A stretch of DNA of 64,000 nucleotides from Pelagibacterium montanilacus (GTDB taxonomy: Bacteria > Pseudomonadota > Alphaproteobacteria > Rhizobiales > Devosiaceae), in contig NZ_RZMX01000032.1 in NCBI RefSeq assembly GCF_003992665.1, forward strand, positions 121,945 through 185,944, written 5' to 3'. The stretch's first letter is position 1. The number at the start of each line of letters is the position of its first letter. A program made the position numbers and the translations under genes. The notes under the pieces were generated by a model. The model made no database searches, was not told where the DNA came from, and worked only from the letters and a program-made list of their open reading frames with translations. Below, piece after piece: positions 35,968 to 45,056 of this stretch.

Positions 35968-36804
35968 ATGAATTCGTTTGAACTCAACAAGATTTTCGGC
36001 GCCATTCTCGGCGCGCTCGTGTTCGTGATGGGGATCGGCTTTCTTGCCGAGGCGATCTATCACCCCATCGAGAACCGCGGCGCGACCTATCTGCTGCCCG
36101 AACCCGAGCCCACCGAGGGCGGCGAAGTGGCGGCTGCCCCCGAGATCGAGCCGATCGCCGTGCGCATGCAGACCGCGACCGCCGAGGCCGGTGAGCAGTT
36201 GATCAACCGCTGCCAGTCATGTCACGACTATTCGCCCGCCAACACCAACCGGACGGGCCCCGGCATTTACGACATCGTCGGCCAGACGGTCGCGCACCAC
36301 GAGGGCTTCAACTATTCGGACGCGCTGGTCGCGCTTCGTGACGAAGGCGCCTCATGGGATTACGAAAACATGGACGCGTTCCTCGAATCTCCACGCAATT
36401 TCGCACCGGGCACCCGCATGACCTTTGCGGGCCTGTCCAACCCCATGGACCGCGCCAATCTGATCGCGTTCCTGCGCACGCTTTCGGACGACCCGGTGCC
36501 GCTGCCCGAGGCGCCCGCTGCAGAAGCTGCCCCCGCCGAGGGCGAGGCTCCGGCTGAGGGCGAGGCTCCGGCTGAGGAAGCGGCGCCCGCCGAAGGCGAG
36601 GCCAGCGGAGACGCGGTTACCCAGACCGAAGAGCTGCCCGAGGGCACCGATGCCGCCGAGGCGATCGAAGACGACGCAGCGACCGACGCCCAGGCGACCG
36701 AAGATGCGGCCCAGGACGAGGAGGCTCCGGCGATCGAGGCTGACGAGGTCCAGCCCGAGCCCACCGAGCCCGATGCACTCGACGAAGTGGAAGCCATCGA
36801 CTGA
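35968..36804 (+). CDS. Membrane-anchored c-type cytochrome (CycM-like) with an acidic Ala/Pro/Glu tail
   Basis: 278 residues. An N-terminal signal anchor (IFGAILGALVFVMGIGFLA) is followed by one class I cytochrome c domain: heme motif CQSCH near residue 88, TGPGIYDIVG, and the sixth ligand in GTRMTFAGL. The last 100 residues are a low-complexity stretch rich in Ala, Glu and Pro (EGEAPAEGEAPAEEAAPAEG) with no known fold. CycM cytochromes carry electrons from the bc1 complex to the aa3 oxidase. ATG at 35968 was chosen because the anchor starts there. Confidence 0.88.
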   Translation: MNSFELNKIFGAILGALVFVMGIGFLAEAIYHPIENRGATYLLPEPEPTEGGEVAAAPEIEPIAVRMQTATAEAGEQLINRCQSCHDYSPANTNRTGPGIYDIVGQTVAHHEGFNYSDALVALRDEGASWDYENMDAFLESPRNFAPGTRMTFAGLSNPMDRANLIAFLRTLSDDPVPLPEAPAAEAAPAEGEAPAEGEAPAEEAAPAEGEASGDAVTQTEELPEGTDAAEAIEDDAATDAQATEDAAQDEEAPAIEADEVQPEPTEPDALDEVEAID

Positions 36805-36836
36805 CCGGCGGGCACTTTTCGCACCCGACTTTCTTT

Positions 36837-36868
36837 AAAGGCCGCGCCTCCGAGTGCGGCCTTTTGCA
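36837..36868 (+). terminator. Rho-independent terminator after the cytochrome gene
   Basis: AAAGGCCGC / GCGGCCTTTT stem, 10-nt loop, short T run. Confidence 0.8.
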
Positions 36869-36892
36869 TCAAGACGAATACGGAGCAATTCC

Positions 36893-37837
36893 ATGGCGCT
36901 TCTGCTGCACCTCGCCGATGTCAACGAACACGCCTGGGCCGAGCGGTTCCGCTCGGCGCTTGGCAATTATCCCGTGCTGCTGCGCTCGGACAGCTACGAC
37001 CCCGACGACATCCGCTACATCTTCGCCTGGAAGCCATCCGACGACGCGTTCGACGGGTTCAATCATCTCAAGGCGGTGCTCTCGCTGGGCGCGGGCGTGG
37101 ATGCCCTGCTCCAGCACCCGCGCCTGCCCGAAGGCGTGCCCATCGTGCGGTTCGTCGATGACGAACTGACCCAGTGCATGAGCGATTACGTGATCGCCAG
37201 CGTCACCATGCACCAGCGGCTGTTCTCACGCTATGCGGCCCACCAGAAGGCGCGGATCTGGAGCCAGCTCTACCCGCCCCCGGCCACCGCGATCTCGGTG
37301 GGGATCATGGGCATGGGCCAGCTCGGCGTCGATGCGGCGCGCAAGCTGGTGATGCTGGGCTTCAAGGTCAATGGCTGGAGCCGGACCGAAAAGCACGTGG
37401 ACGGGGTTACCCGCTATGCAGGCGACGAGACCTTCGATGCGTTCCTGGGCGCCACGGACATCCTCGTCAACCTGTTGCCCCTGACCGCCGACACCCGCGG
37501 GATTCTCAACTACGCAACGTTCAAGAAGCTGCGGCGCGGGACGTTGATCGGGGGGCCGGTGGTTGTCAATGCGGCCCGCGGCGGCCACCAGAAGGAAGCC
37601 GACATCATCAAGGCGCTCGAGGACGGGACGCTCTCGGCGGCAAGCCTGGATGTGTTCGAGACCGAGCCGCTGCCCAAGGACAGCCCGCTCTGGACGCTGG
37701 AGAACTGCTTTGTCACCCCCCATATCGCGGCGATCTCCTCGGAGCGGAACGGGGCGCGGTATTTCTCCCAGATGCTGCTCGACCACGAAGCGGGCAAGCC
37801 GCTGCGCAACGTGGTCGACCGCGAGCGCGGTTATTGA
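36893..37837 (+). CDS. D-2-hydroxyacid dehydrogenase, glyoxylate/hydroxypyruvate reductase A type
   Basis: 314 residues. NAD(P)-binding motif GIMGMGQLGVDAARK near residue 140; catalytic Arg, Glu and His regions in NAARGGHQKEAD, LDVFETEPLPKDSPLW and TPHIAAIS. The sequence is closest in style to GhrA (short N-terminal domain). It reduces glyoxylate or hydroxypyruvate, or an analogous 2-ketoacid. It converges with the aminopeptidase gene with no gap. Confidence 0.88.
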   Translation: MALLLHLADVNEHAWAERFRSALGNYPVLLRSDSYDPDDIRYIFAWKPSDDAFDGFNHLKAVLSLGAGVDALLQHPRLPEGVPIVRFVDDELTQCMSDYVIASVTMHQRLFSRYAAHQKARIWSQLYPPPATAISVGIMGMGQLGVDAARKLVMLGFKVNGWSRTEKHVDGVTRYAGDETFDAFLGATDILVNLLPLTADTRGILNYATFKKLRRGTLIGGPVVVNAARGGHQKEADIIKALEDGTLSAASLDVFETEPLPKDSPLWTLENCFVTPHIAAISSERNGARYFSQMLLDHEAGKPLRNVVDRERGY

Positions 37838-39178
37838 TCAGCTGCCATAGCGCTTCCTGAACGCGCCATAGAGGGCGCGGATGGCCTGGTCGGTGCCCCC
37901 GACCGGGCGTCCCGGGCGCGCCTCGGGCGACCAGGCAAAAATATCGCCATGGGCCCAGTCGGTGCCCGGATCGACGAACCGGTTGAGAAACAGCGCGGCG
38001 GTGATCGAGCCGGCGAACGGGCCAGAGGAAATGTGGCTCAGATCGGCCACGTTCGAGCGCAGCATCCGGTCGTACCCGGCCCAGAGCGGCATGCGCCAGA
38101 GCGGATCACCGGCCTTGAGCCCTTCATCGAGAACCGTTTGCGCGAAGCCGTCGGCCCGGGCGTAGAAGGCGGGCAGCTCGGGCCCCAGCGCGGCACGGGC
38201 GGCGCCGGTCAGCGTCGCGAGGTCGATGATGAGATCGGGGCGCTCCTCATCGGCCAGGGTCAGGGCGTCAGCGAGGATCAGCCGGCCTTCGGCATCGGTG
38301 TTGCCGATCTCCACGCTCAGCCCCTTGCGCGAGGGGAGGATGTCGCCGGGGCGGAAAGCGGAGCCGGAAATGGCGTTCTCGACGATGGGCAGGAGCACGC
38401 GCAGGCGCACCGGCAGGCGGGCATCGATGATGGCGTGCGCGAGCCCGAGCACATTCGCCGCGCCGCCCATGTCCTTTTTCATCAGCGCCATGGAGGACCC
38501 CGGCTTGATGTTGAGCCCGCCGGTGTCGAACGTCACGCCCTTGCCCACCAGGGTGAGGCGGGGATGGGCCGGATCGCCCCACGACACATCCACCAGCCGG
38601 GGCGCCTCGACGCTGGCCCGGCCCACCGCATGGATCATGGGCAGGTTGGCGGCCAAGAGTGCGTCGCCGGCAATGACCGAGATGTCGGCACCACGATCCA
38701 CGGCGAACTGGCGGACCCAGGCTTCGAGCGCATCGGGCCCCAGATCGTTGGCCGGGGTGTTGACGAGATCGCGTGCCATGGTGGCCGCCGCGACCTGGCG
38801 CTCGAGCTCGGCGCCATCGCAGCCCTCGGGAATCTCGGCCAGAACCGGCGGGGCGTCGGCTTTGGTGTAGCGGTCGAACCGGTAGGCGCCGAGCCGGAAC
38901 CCCAGCGCGGCGATCAGCGGATCCCCGAGATCGCCCTCAAGCCGGTATTCGCCCTCGGGCAGGCTCGCCGCGGCAAGCCCGAGGAGAAGCGGCGGCCGGT
39001 CGGCATCCTTGCCCATGCCGAAGAGATAGGAGCCGATGGCGCCCTCTCCGTCCGGCACCGCCAGCAGGCGGCCCGCCTGCCCCTCGAACCGGTTGGCGCG
39101 GGCCCAAGCTGCGGCGTTGCCCTCCAGTCCGGCGGCGGCGTCTGGCGAAAGGCAGCTTATGGCGATCGGCTGGGGCAC
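37838..39178 (-). CDS. M17 leucyl aminopeptidase family protein
   Basis: 446 residues. Two-metal site and signature are intact: GKGVTFDTGGLNIKP, KKDMGGAANVLG and NTDAEGRLILADAL. The N-terminal domain is divergent. M17 peptidases remove N-terminal residues from peptides in the cytoplasm. The gene is monocistronic and divergent from tadD. Confidence 0.93.
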   Translation of the reverse strand: MPQPIAISCLSPDAAAGLEGNAAAWARANRFEGQAGRLLAVPDGEGAIGSYLFGMGKDADRPPLLLGLAAASLPEGEYRLEGDLGDPLIAALGFRLGAYRFDRYTKADAPPVLAEIPEGCDGAELERQVAAATMARDLVNTPANDLGPDALEAWVRQFAVDRGADISVIAGDALLAANLPMIHAVGRASVEAPRLVDVSWGDPAHPRLTLVGKGVTFDTGGLNIKPGSSMALMKKDMGGAANVLGLAHAIIDARLPVRLRVLLPIVENAISGSAFRPGDILPSRKGLSVEIGNTDAEGRLILADALTLADEERPDLIIDLATLTGAARAALGPELPAFYARADGFAQTVLDEGLKAGDPLWRMPLWAGYDRMLRSNVADLSHISSGPFAGSITAALFLNRFVDPGTDWAHGDIFAWSPEARPGRPVGGTDQAIRALYGAFRKRYGS

Positions 39179-39276
39179 GGGGGCGAACTCCTTGCGAGCG
39201 GGGATTGATAGGGCATTCTTTCATACCCCGGAGCGGCCGACCGGCCAATCCCCGGGAGGCTTGGGCAGCGGGGCGA

Positions 39277-39291
39277 TTAACCCGGTGTTAG
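39277..39291 (+). promoter_or_regulatory. CtrA-like box upstream of tadD
   Basis: TTAA-N7-TTAG, one base off the consensus TTAA-N7-TTAA, followed by GGGTTAATGG. It lies in the 248-bp gap between the divergent aminopeptidase and tadD genes. Confidence 0.3.
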
Positions 39292-39426
39292 GGTTAATGG
39301 TTTATTGCCTGAAGGGATGCTGACTGTCGGCGGCGGGGGCCTGCCGGCCAGCCCCCGCGGTCACCCTGTTCCACCGGATCAGGCCAATGACCCGGGCCCC
39401 TCGTTTGATGGAGCGCCAGAGGTCAC

Positions 39427-40206
39427 ATGCACCTTTCTTCCGCCTCGCGCCGCTTGTCTGCCGTCCTCTTTGCCGGGGCCATTGCCCTTGTCCTTTCGGC
39501 CTGCGCGACCAACCGCATCGACCCCGCCATCCATGCGGATTATTCCAACCTTTCGGGCCCCCAGATCCAGGCCAGCGTCGCCGATCTGGCGGGCCGCTAC
39601 CGCGCCGATCCGCGGAACGCGACCCTTGGCATCCACTACGCCGCGGCGCTGCGGGCCGCGGGCCAGACCGAGCCGGCCGTGCTGGTGATGGAAGAGCTGA
39701 TGTCGCGCCATGGGGACGACCGGGCGGTGAGCCTTGCCTACGCGCGCGCGCTGACCGCCGAAGGCCGGTTCGATCAGGCACTGCGGGTTCTGGACGCCTC
39801 GATCGATCCGGTGGCGCCTCACTGGGACGCGCTTTCGGTGCGCGGGGCGATTCTCGACCAGCGCGGCGAGCACCAGCGGGCGCGCCAATCCTATCGGCAG
39901 GCGCTGCTGCTGGCGCCCAACGAGCCGCGCCTGCACGCCAATCTGGGCCTTTCCCATTCGATGACCGGGGAGCTTGAGGTCGCCGAGGAGCATCTGCGCA
40001 TCGCGGTGTCCCTGCCCGGGGCAACGAGCCAGATCCGGCAGAATTTGGCGCTGGTGCTGGGGTTGCAGGGCCGGTTCGAGGACGCGCGCGCGATCTATTC
40101 GGCCGAGTTGCCCGCCGACCAGGTGGCCGCGAACATGGACTATATCCGAGCCATGCTTACCCAGCAGGATCGCTGGCAGGCGATTCGCGGGGATACGGTC
40201 GGTTGA
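39427..40206 (+). CDS. tadD: TPR lipoprotein TadD (pilus assembly)
   Basis: 259 residues. A lipoprotein signal (ALVLSACATN, lipobox LSAC near residue 25) is followed by about five tetratricopeptide repeats (RGAILDQRGEHQRARQSYRQ, LGLSHSMTGELEVAEEHLRI). TadD is a periplasmic pilotin-like factor that helps the secretin of Tad systems. It is 17 kb from the rest of the locus. Naming rests on TPR lipoprotein architecture; other TPR lipoproteins are possible. Confidence 0.75.
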   Translation: MHLSSASRRLSAVLFAGAIALVLSACATNRIDPAIHADYSNLSGPQIQASVADLAGRYRADPRNATLGIHYAAALRAAGQTEPAVLVMEELMSRHGDDRAVSLAYARALTAEGRFDQALRVLDASIDPVAPHWDALSVRGAILDQRGEHQRARQSYRQALLLAPNEPRLHANLGLSHSMTGELEVAEEHLRIAVSLPGATSQIRQNLALVLGLQGRFEDARAIYSAELPADQVAANMDYIRAMLTQQDRWQAIRGDTVG

Positions 40207-40257
40207 GTGCGGCGCCGCGCGGCGGGGCCCGGCGCCCCTCACGTCTGCGATGCCGGG

Positions 40258-40302
40258 TTTGTGAACCGAAAAAGTGTTTCCACTTTGCCCAATAGCGCTC
40301 TA
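40258..40302 (+). repeat. Dispersed hairpin repeat, family B (degraded)
   Basis: GTGAACCGAAAAAGTGTTTC then CACTTTGCCCAATAGCGCTC TA. The full unit elsewhere has the stem GGAAAAGTG / CACTTTTCC with loop TTTC. Confidence 0.7.
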
Positions 40303-40352
40303 ACACCGGCCCCAACGCGCTGGCCAGGCCGGCACAACATTGGGGTGAACAG

Positions 40353-41198
40353 ATGAACCGAAAGCGCCATACCACGCTGCGCACCTCCGAAGAGGATATC
40401 GAGGTCGTCCGCCATTCTCCGGCGACGCCCCAGACCCAGGCCTCCGCCTATCGGCTCGCCTTCGCCGACGAGGAGTTCCTGACCTCCGAAGACCTGCGCG
40501 GTATGCGCTTCCAGCTCGAATACCTCAAGGTCGAGTCCCGGCTGCGCGAGGCGGGCATCAACTCCACCGTGGTGCTGTTCGGGGGCGCGCGCATCCCCGA
40601 GCCGGGCAAGCCGGCCTGGGCGGCAAAGACCGAGACGGCGAAAAAGAACCTTGAGGCGAACGCGAAATATTACACCGAAGCGCGCCGCTTCGCCCAGCTC
40701 GCCTCCCGCACGGCCGAGGCGACGGGATACACCGACTACGTGGTGGTGACCGGCGGCGGGCCGGGCGTGATGGAAGCGGGCAACCGGGGCGCAGCGGATG
40801 TGGGCGCGCCCTCGATCGGGCTCAACATCGTCCTGCCGCACGAGCAGGCACCCAATATCTATGTGACGCCCCAGTTTTCGTTCAATTTCCACTATTTCGC
40901 GACCCGCAAGATCCACTTCCTCGTGCGGGCCCGGGCCGTTGCGATTTTCCCGGGCGGGTTCGGCACGCTCGACGAGTTTTTCGAGACCGTGACTCTCATT
41001 CAGACCGGGCGCATGGAGCGCATTCCACTGCTGCTGTTTGGCGCGAGCTTCTGGAGCCGGGTGCTCAATCTCGAGGCGCTGGCCGAAGAGGGCACGATCA
41101 GTCCCGACGATCTGCACCTGTTCACGATCGTGGACACGGCAGACGAGGCCTGGGAGATCGTGCGCAAGACCTACAACCTCCCCCAGACCGAAGTCTGA
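40353..41198 (+). CDS. LOG-family protein (possible nucleotide 5'-monophosphate phosphoribohydrolase)
   Basis: 281 residues of the TIGR00730/LOG Rossmann family. The signature PGGFGTLDEFFE is intact, and GGGPGVMEAGNRGA is the nucleotide-phosphate loop. LOG enzymes release cytokinin-like bases from their nucleoside monophosphates; bacterial members often act as pyrimidine/purine nucleotide N-glycosidases. The N-terminal 70 residues are longer than in short LOG proteins. Confidence 0.88.
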   Translation: MNRKRHTTLRTSEEDIEVVRHSPATPQTQASAYRLAFADEEFLTSEDLRGMRFQLEYLKVESRLREAGINSTVVLFGGARIPEPGKPAWAAKTETAKKNLEANAKYYTEARRFAQLASRTAEATGYTDYVVVTGGGPGVMEAGNRGAADVGAPSIGLNIVLPHEQAPNIYVTPQFSFNFHYFATRKIHFLVRARAVAIFPGGFGTLDEFFETVTLIQTGRMERIPLLLFGASFWSRVLNLEALAEEGTISPDDLHLFTIVDTADEAWEIVRKTYNLPQTEV

Positions 41199-41211
41199 GG
41201 CGCGGGGAAGT

Positions 41212-41238
41212 GCGGCGGGGCCGATCGAGCCCCGCCGG
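41212..41238. terminator. GC-rich inverted repeat between convergent genes
   Basis: GGCGGGGC / GCCCCGCC with a 7-nt loop and no T run; it could act as a bidirectional terminator. Confidence 0.4.
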
Positions 41239-41246
41239 CGCAGCAT

Positions 41247-42464
41247 TTATTCCGCGTTGGCGGTCACGGAGAGATTGAGCCGGGCGATGATGTCGACCGG
41301 GTCCATGCCGGGATCGGCAAGAACGCTGAGCGGCAGGGGGGTATCGGGCGCCAGCGAGACGTGCAGTGACTGGGGATCAGCGACGAAGGCATCGAGCGCC
41401 TCCCCCACGCTCTGGGCGAGCGCCTCGTCGCCCTGCCCTGCAAGCAGGAGCGTGGCGAGGCCCGCAAAGCCCTGGGCGGTGCCGCGCAGTTCCGCATCGC
41501 TTTCAAACAGCCCCGCCAGAAGCGCCTGGTCGGTATAGCGCAGGTCGAAGCTCGCGAGTTCGAGATCCATGACCGTATCGATTGCATCGGCATCGAGCGC
41601 GGCCATGTCCTCGGCGCTATCTTCGGCCGGAAGCTCGAGATAGGCGCGGTTGATCTCCATCATGCGGTCGTAAAAGGCGAGGTCGTAACCAGCGAAGACG
41701 CCCGACATCTCAAGAGTGGCCAACTGGTCGAGGCTGATGCGCCCCTCCGTGAGTTCGATCTCTCCGGCCTCCACGTTCCAGGTGGTTTCCATCACGATAT
41801 CGGTCGAGACCCCGTCGCGGTCGAGCGCTGCGGGCAGGCCGAGCTCCGCGAAGTCGAGATCGAGCCCTTCGCCGGTCTCGAGATCCGCGATCTCGAATCC
41901 AGAAACGAGGCCGGCATCTCCTGCCGAGGCGTCGGACCAGGCGTCCATAGCGCCGATGGACAGCAGGGTTTCGCCCTCGGCCTCGAGCGTGATCGGCCCC
42001 ACCGAGGCGCGCGAGACGAAGCGATAGGCGTCGATATGGCTGTATTCGCCGGAGGCGGGCAGGACGATGTTCTCGAAGGCGATGCCGCTGACCGACAGGG
42101 TCTGGGGACCTATGTCCTCAATGGCGTCTTCCCGCTCCATGGCGGGCAGCTCGACCGAAAAATCCTCCACGCTCGCGCTCCGGGCAAGGAAATCGCCATT
42201 GGCGTCTTCGCTGACCGCGGAAAAGACCAGATCGCCGGGGATGGCGACGGGCGCTTCGCCGGGAACGTCGATGGTGACGCCCGAGAGCACGATGGCGTCG
42301 TCCTCCTGACGGGCTTCTCCCACCGTGGCGGCAAGGCCCATTGTGTCGAGCACCGAAACGAGGCGATCCCCGAACGCATCGGGCTCGACGGCGAAAGCGG
42401 AGTTGACCGCGGCGAGCGAGATGGCGCCGGTGGCGAGAAGGGTTCTGGCAGAGCGGACAGTCAT
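41247..42464 (-). CDS. Secreted protein of unknown function
   Basis: 405 residues with a signal peptide (SARTLLATGAISLAAVNSAFA). The mature part is acidic, rich in Asp, Glu and Ala, with recurring beta-like strands; it has no cysteine and no catalytic motif that I recognise. ATG at 42464 is preceded by GAGG. It resembles periplasmic DUF-type proteins with alternating strands, but no family can be named with confidence. It is monocistronic. Confidence 0.6.
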   Translation of the reverse strand: MTVRSARTLLATGAISLAAVNSAFAVEPDAFGDRLVSVLDTMGLAATVGEARQEDDAIVLSGVTIDVPGEAPVAIPGDLVFSAVSEDANGDFLARSASVEDFSVELPAMEREDAIEDIGPQTLSVSGIAFENIVLPASGEYSHIDAYRFVSRASVGPITLEAEGETLLSIGAMDAWSDASAGDAGLVSGFEIADLETGEGLDLDFAELGLPAALDRDGVSTDIVMETTWNVEAGEIELTEGRISLDQLATLEMSGVFAGYDLAFYDRMMEINRAYLELPAEDSAEDMAALDADAIDTVMDLELASFDLRYTDQALLAGLFESDAELRGTAQGFAGLATLLLAGQGDEALAQSVGEALDAFVADPQSLHVSLAPDTPLPLSVLADPGMDPVDIIARLNLSVTANAE

Positions 42465-42568
42465 GTCGACCTCGAAGCTGGTGAGAATGAAGCGTGCGTA
42501 TCTCTCAAACGCATCACCCCCGTCCAGCGATCCAGCCTGCCCCACCAATGGGACCAAGCGCCGTGGTT

Positions 42569-43276
42569 TCAGCGCCCGCGACGGCCCAGAAAGCCCACGA
42601 GATCGTCGGTGATGTGATGGACGTGAGCCAGGCCCGTGCCCTGGCCGAGCTCCCAGGCATCGACCTGGTCATGCGCGAACCCCTGCCCGGCCACGACCTG
42701 CACGGTGGCCATGCCGACCTCGTGGGGGACCAGAAGGTTCTTTTCCAGATCGTCGAACATGATCGCATTGGCCGGGCTAACCCCGTGATCGGTGAGGAAC
42801 TGGTCATAGGCTTCGCGCAGCGGCTTGGGCCGGAACTGCGCCGAGCGGATATCGAAGATCGCCTCGAAATGGTCGTCCGCCCCGAGCCGGGCCAGCACCG
42901 AACGGGCGTGATCGGCATCGGCATTGGTGAAGATGAACTTGCGCCCGGGCAGCTCCGCGATCGATGCGACCAGTTCGGGATGGGCGAGAACGGGGGAATA
43001 ATCGATGGCGTGGACGGCCTTGAGGTAATCATCCGGGTCCACGTCATGGGAGACCATCAGCCCGGCCAGCGTCGTGCCGTGATCGCGGTAGTAGGTCTTT
43101 TGAAGATCGCGGGCCGCGTCGAAATCGAGCCGGGCGATCTTCATCACGTAGGAGGTGATCAGCGTATCGATCTGGGCAAACAGATTGCACTCACGCGGGT
43201 AGAGCGTGTTGTCGAGATCAAAGATCCAGTCGGTGACGTGGTCGAGCGCGGGGGACGGCGTGATCATGGTGTTCAT
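42569..43276 (-). CDS. HAD-superfamily pyrimidine 5'-nucleotidase
   Basis: 235 residues. HAD motif I WIFDLDNTLYP, motif II FTNAD, motif III lysine in RPKPL, motif IV MFDDLEKN. These features match the SDT1-like pyrimidine 5'-nucleotidases, which dephosphorylate UMP/CMP and analogues. ATG at 43276 or 43267 are both possible. It lies downstream of argB, as in other Hyphomicrobiales. Confidence 0.9.
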   Translation of the reverse strand: MNTMITPSPALDHVTDWIFDLDNTLYPRECNLFAQIDTLITSYVMKIARLDFDAARDLQKTYYRDHGTTLAGLMVSHDVDPDDYLKAVHAIDYSPVLAHPELVASIAELPGRKFIFTNADADHARSVLARLGADDHFEAIFDIRSAQFRPKPLREAYDQFLTDHGVSPANAIMFDDLEKNLLVPHEVGMATVQVVAGQGFAHDQVDAWELGQGTGLAHVHHITDDLVGFLGRRGR

Positions 43277-43403
43277 CAGGCCATTATGCCTGAAATCGGT
43301 GAACGGGAAATGACCGGGAACGAAGCTGTGATCGCTGGCGCTCGTCGCGCTCACAGAGAAAGCCGCCAAGCGTTCTCTGTGAGCACAGCCCTTTCCCGTG
43401 GTC

Positions 43404-43451
43404 GCGTTTCCGAACCGGAAAAGTGTCCCACTTTTCCTGGAACCGCTCCTA
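43404..43451. repeat. Dispersed hairpin repeat, family B
   Basis: GCGTTTCCGAACCGGAAAAG, TGTCCCACTTTTCC, TGGAACCGCTCCTAG. Its right edge contains the stop codon of argB. Confidence 0.8.
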
Positions 43452-44369
43452 GCGCACGATCAGCGTGCCGGCCCCGTGTTCGGTGAACAATTCGAGCAGA
43501 ACCGAATGGGCGGTCTTGCCGTTGACGATCACGACGCCCTCCACGCCCCGGTCGAGCGCTTCGATGCAGGTTTCCACCTTGGGGATCATGCCGCCCGAGA
43601 TGGTGCCGTCCGCGATCATCCGCTTGGCTTCGAGAATGGACAGTTGGGGGATCAACTGGCCGTCCCTGTCGAGCACGCCGGGCACGTCGGTGAGAAACAG
43701 CAGCCGCTTGGCGAACACCGCGCCGGCGATGGCGCCGGCGAAGGTGTCGGCGTTGATGTTATAGGTCTCCCCGTCCCGGCCGGGCGCCACCGGAGCGATG
43801 ACCGGGATCATTTCCGAGCGCGCGAGCAGGTCGAGAAGCGTGCGGTCCACCTCCACCGGCTCGCCGACGAAACCAAGGTCCAGAATGCGTTCGATGTTGG
43901 AATCGGGATCGAGGACCTTTTTCTGCGCTTTTTCGGCAAAGACCATGTTGCCGTCCTTGCCGCACAGGCCAATGGCCCATTCGCCTTCGGCATTGATCAG
44001 CGCCACAATTTCCTTGTTGATCGAGCCGGCCAGCACCATTTCCACGATCTCGACGGTGCGCCGGTCGGTGACGCGCAGGCCGCCTTCGAACTTGGATTCG
44101 ATGCCGAGCTTTTTGAGCATTTCCCCGATCTGTGGGCCGCCGCCGTGAACGACGATGGGATTGACCCCGGACTGCTTGAGCAGTGCGACGTCCCGGGCGA
44201 AGGCCCGGCCCAGCGCCGGATCACCCATGGCGTGGCCGCCATATTTGATGACCACGGTCTTGTTCTCGTAGCGCTGCATGAACGGCAGCGCCTTGGACAG
44301 CACCTCCGCGTCATAGGCGTTCTCGTGAGCGGCGGCGATGTCCTGGGCGGTATCTGTGACGTTGGTCAT
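43449..44369 (-). CDS. argB: Acetylglutamate kinase
   Basis: 306 residues. ArgB phosphorylates N-acetylglutamate, the second step of arginine synthesis. [12 protein letters not shown] and [19 protein letters not shown] are the nucleotide and substrate loops, and EGGLRVTD is typical of the arginine-sensitive type. In related genomes argB follows engB; here a 6-kb rightward block separates them. The stop is formed at the edge of a repeat. Confidence 0.95.
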   Translation of the reverse strand: MTNVTDTAQDIAAAHENAYDAEVLSKALPFMQRYENKTVVIKYGGHAMGDPALGRAFARDVALLKQSGVNPIVVHGGGPQIGEMLKKLGIESKFEGGLRVTDRRTVEIVEMVLAGSINKEIVALINAEGEWAIGLCGKDGNMVFAEKAQKKVLDPDSNIERILDLGFVGEPVEVDRTLLDLLARSEMIPVIAPVAPGRDGETYNINADTFAGAIAGAVFAKRLLFLTDVPGVLDRDGQLIPQLSILEAKRMIADGTISGGMIPKVETCIEALDRGVEGVVIVNGKTAHSVLLELFTEHGAGTLIVR

Positions 44370-44510
44370 TGCGGGCGGCGAACCTGTTTGACTTTGTCTT
44401 CTCCCTAACCCAAGTTTGCACGCGAGGCCAGAGCGGGGCGGCCGATCCAGACCGGCAAACGGGGGTCGCGAGGGCGCCCGGGCAGACCGGTCGTGCGGAC
44501 GGGACGAGAC

Positions 44511-45056
44511 ATGAACGGCACCAGGGCCGATATCGGCGATCTGCTCTCGCGCGTGGCGCTCAGGGACCGGGCGGCATTTCGCGAACTATACAGGCACTCG
44601 AGTGCGAAACTCTTCGGGGTAAGCTTGCGTATTCTCAAGTCGCAAGCCGAAGCAGAGGATGCCGTGCAGGACGTGTTCGTCAAAATCTGGCAACGCGCCG
44701 GGAGCTATCGCCCCGACGCCGCAGCGCCCATGACCTGGTTGATTGCCATAGCCCGCAATCATGCCATCGACGAGTTGCGTCGGCGGCGCATGCCGCTGGC
44801 CGATCTCGATGCAGCCGAAGCGGTCGCCGATTCCGGGCCCACCCCCGAACAGGCCGCCGTCAACGCCAGCGAGGGCTCGCGGATCGACCGGTGCCTCGGG
44901 GAACTCGAGCCCGATCGCGCCCAGGCCGTCCGGCTGGCCTATGTGGACGGCGAAAGCTATCAGGATCTCGCGGATCGCTTCTCGATCCCCATAAACACCA
45001 TGCGTACCTGGCTACGCCGCAGTCTTCTCCGGTTGCGGGAGTGTCTGGACTCATGA
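44511..45056 (+). CDS. ECF sigma factor (SigK/RpoE type)
   Basis: 181 residues with region 2 ([31 protein letters not shown]) and region 4 ([34 protein letters not shown]). Extracytoplasmic-function sigma factors redirect RNA polymerase on envelope or oxidative stress. ATG at 44511 was chosen with GGACGAG upstream; the frame is open to 44493. The anti-sigma gene overlaps its stop by 4 nt. It is divergent from argB. Confidence 0.92.
   Translation: MNGTRADIGDLLSRVALRDRAAFRELYRHSSAKLFGVSLRILKSQAEAEDAVQDVFVKIWQRAGSYRPDAAAPMTWLIAIARNHAIDELRRRRMPLADLDAAEAVADSGPTPEQAAVNASEGSRIDRCLGELEPDRAQAVRLAYVDGESYQDLADRFSIPINTMRTWLRRSLLRLRECLDS

Noticed and set aside
44369..45052. Upstream extension of the anti-sigma reading frame
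   Set aside because: Runs through the sigma factor gene in another frame; ATGA overlap at 45053 is the natural start.
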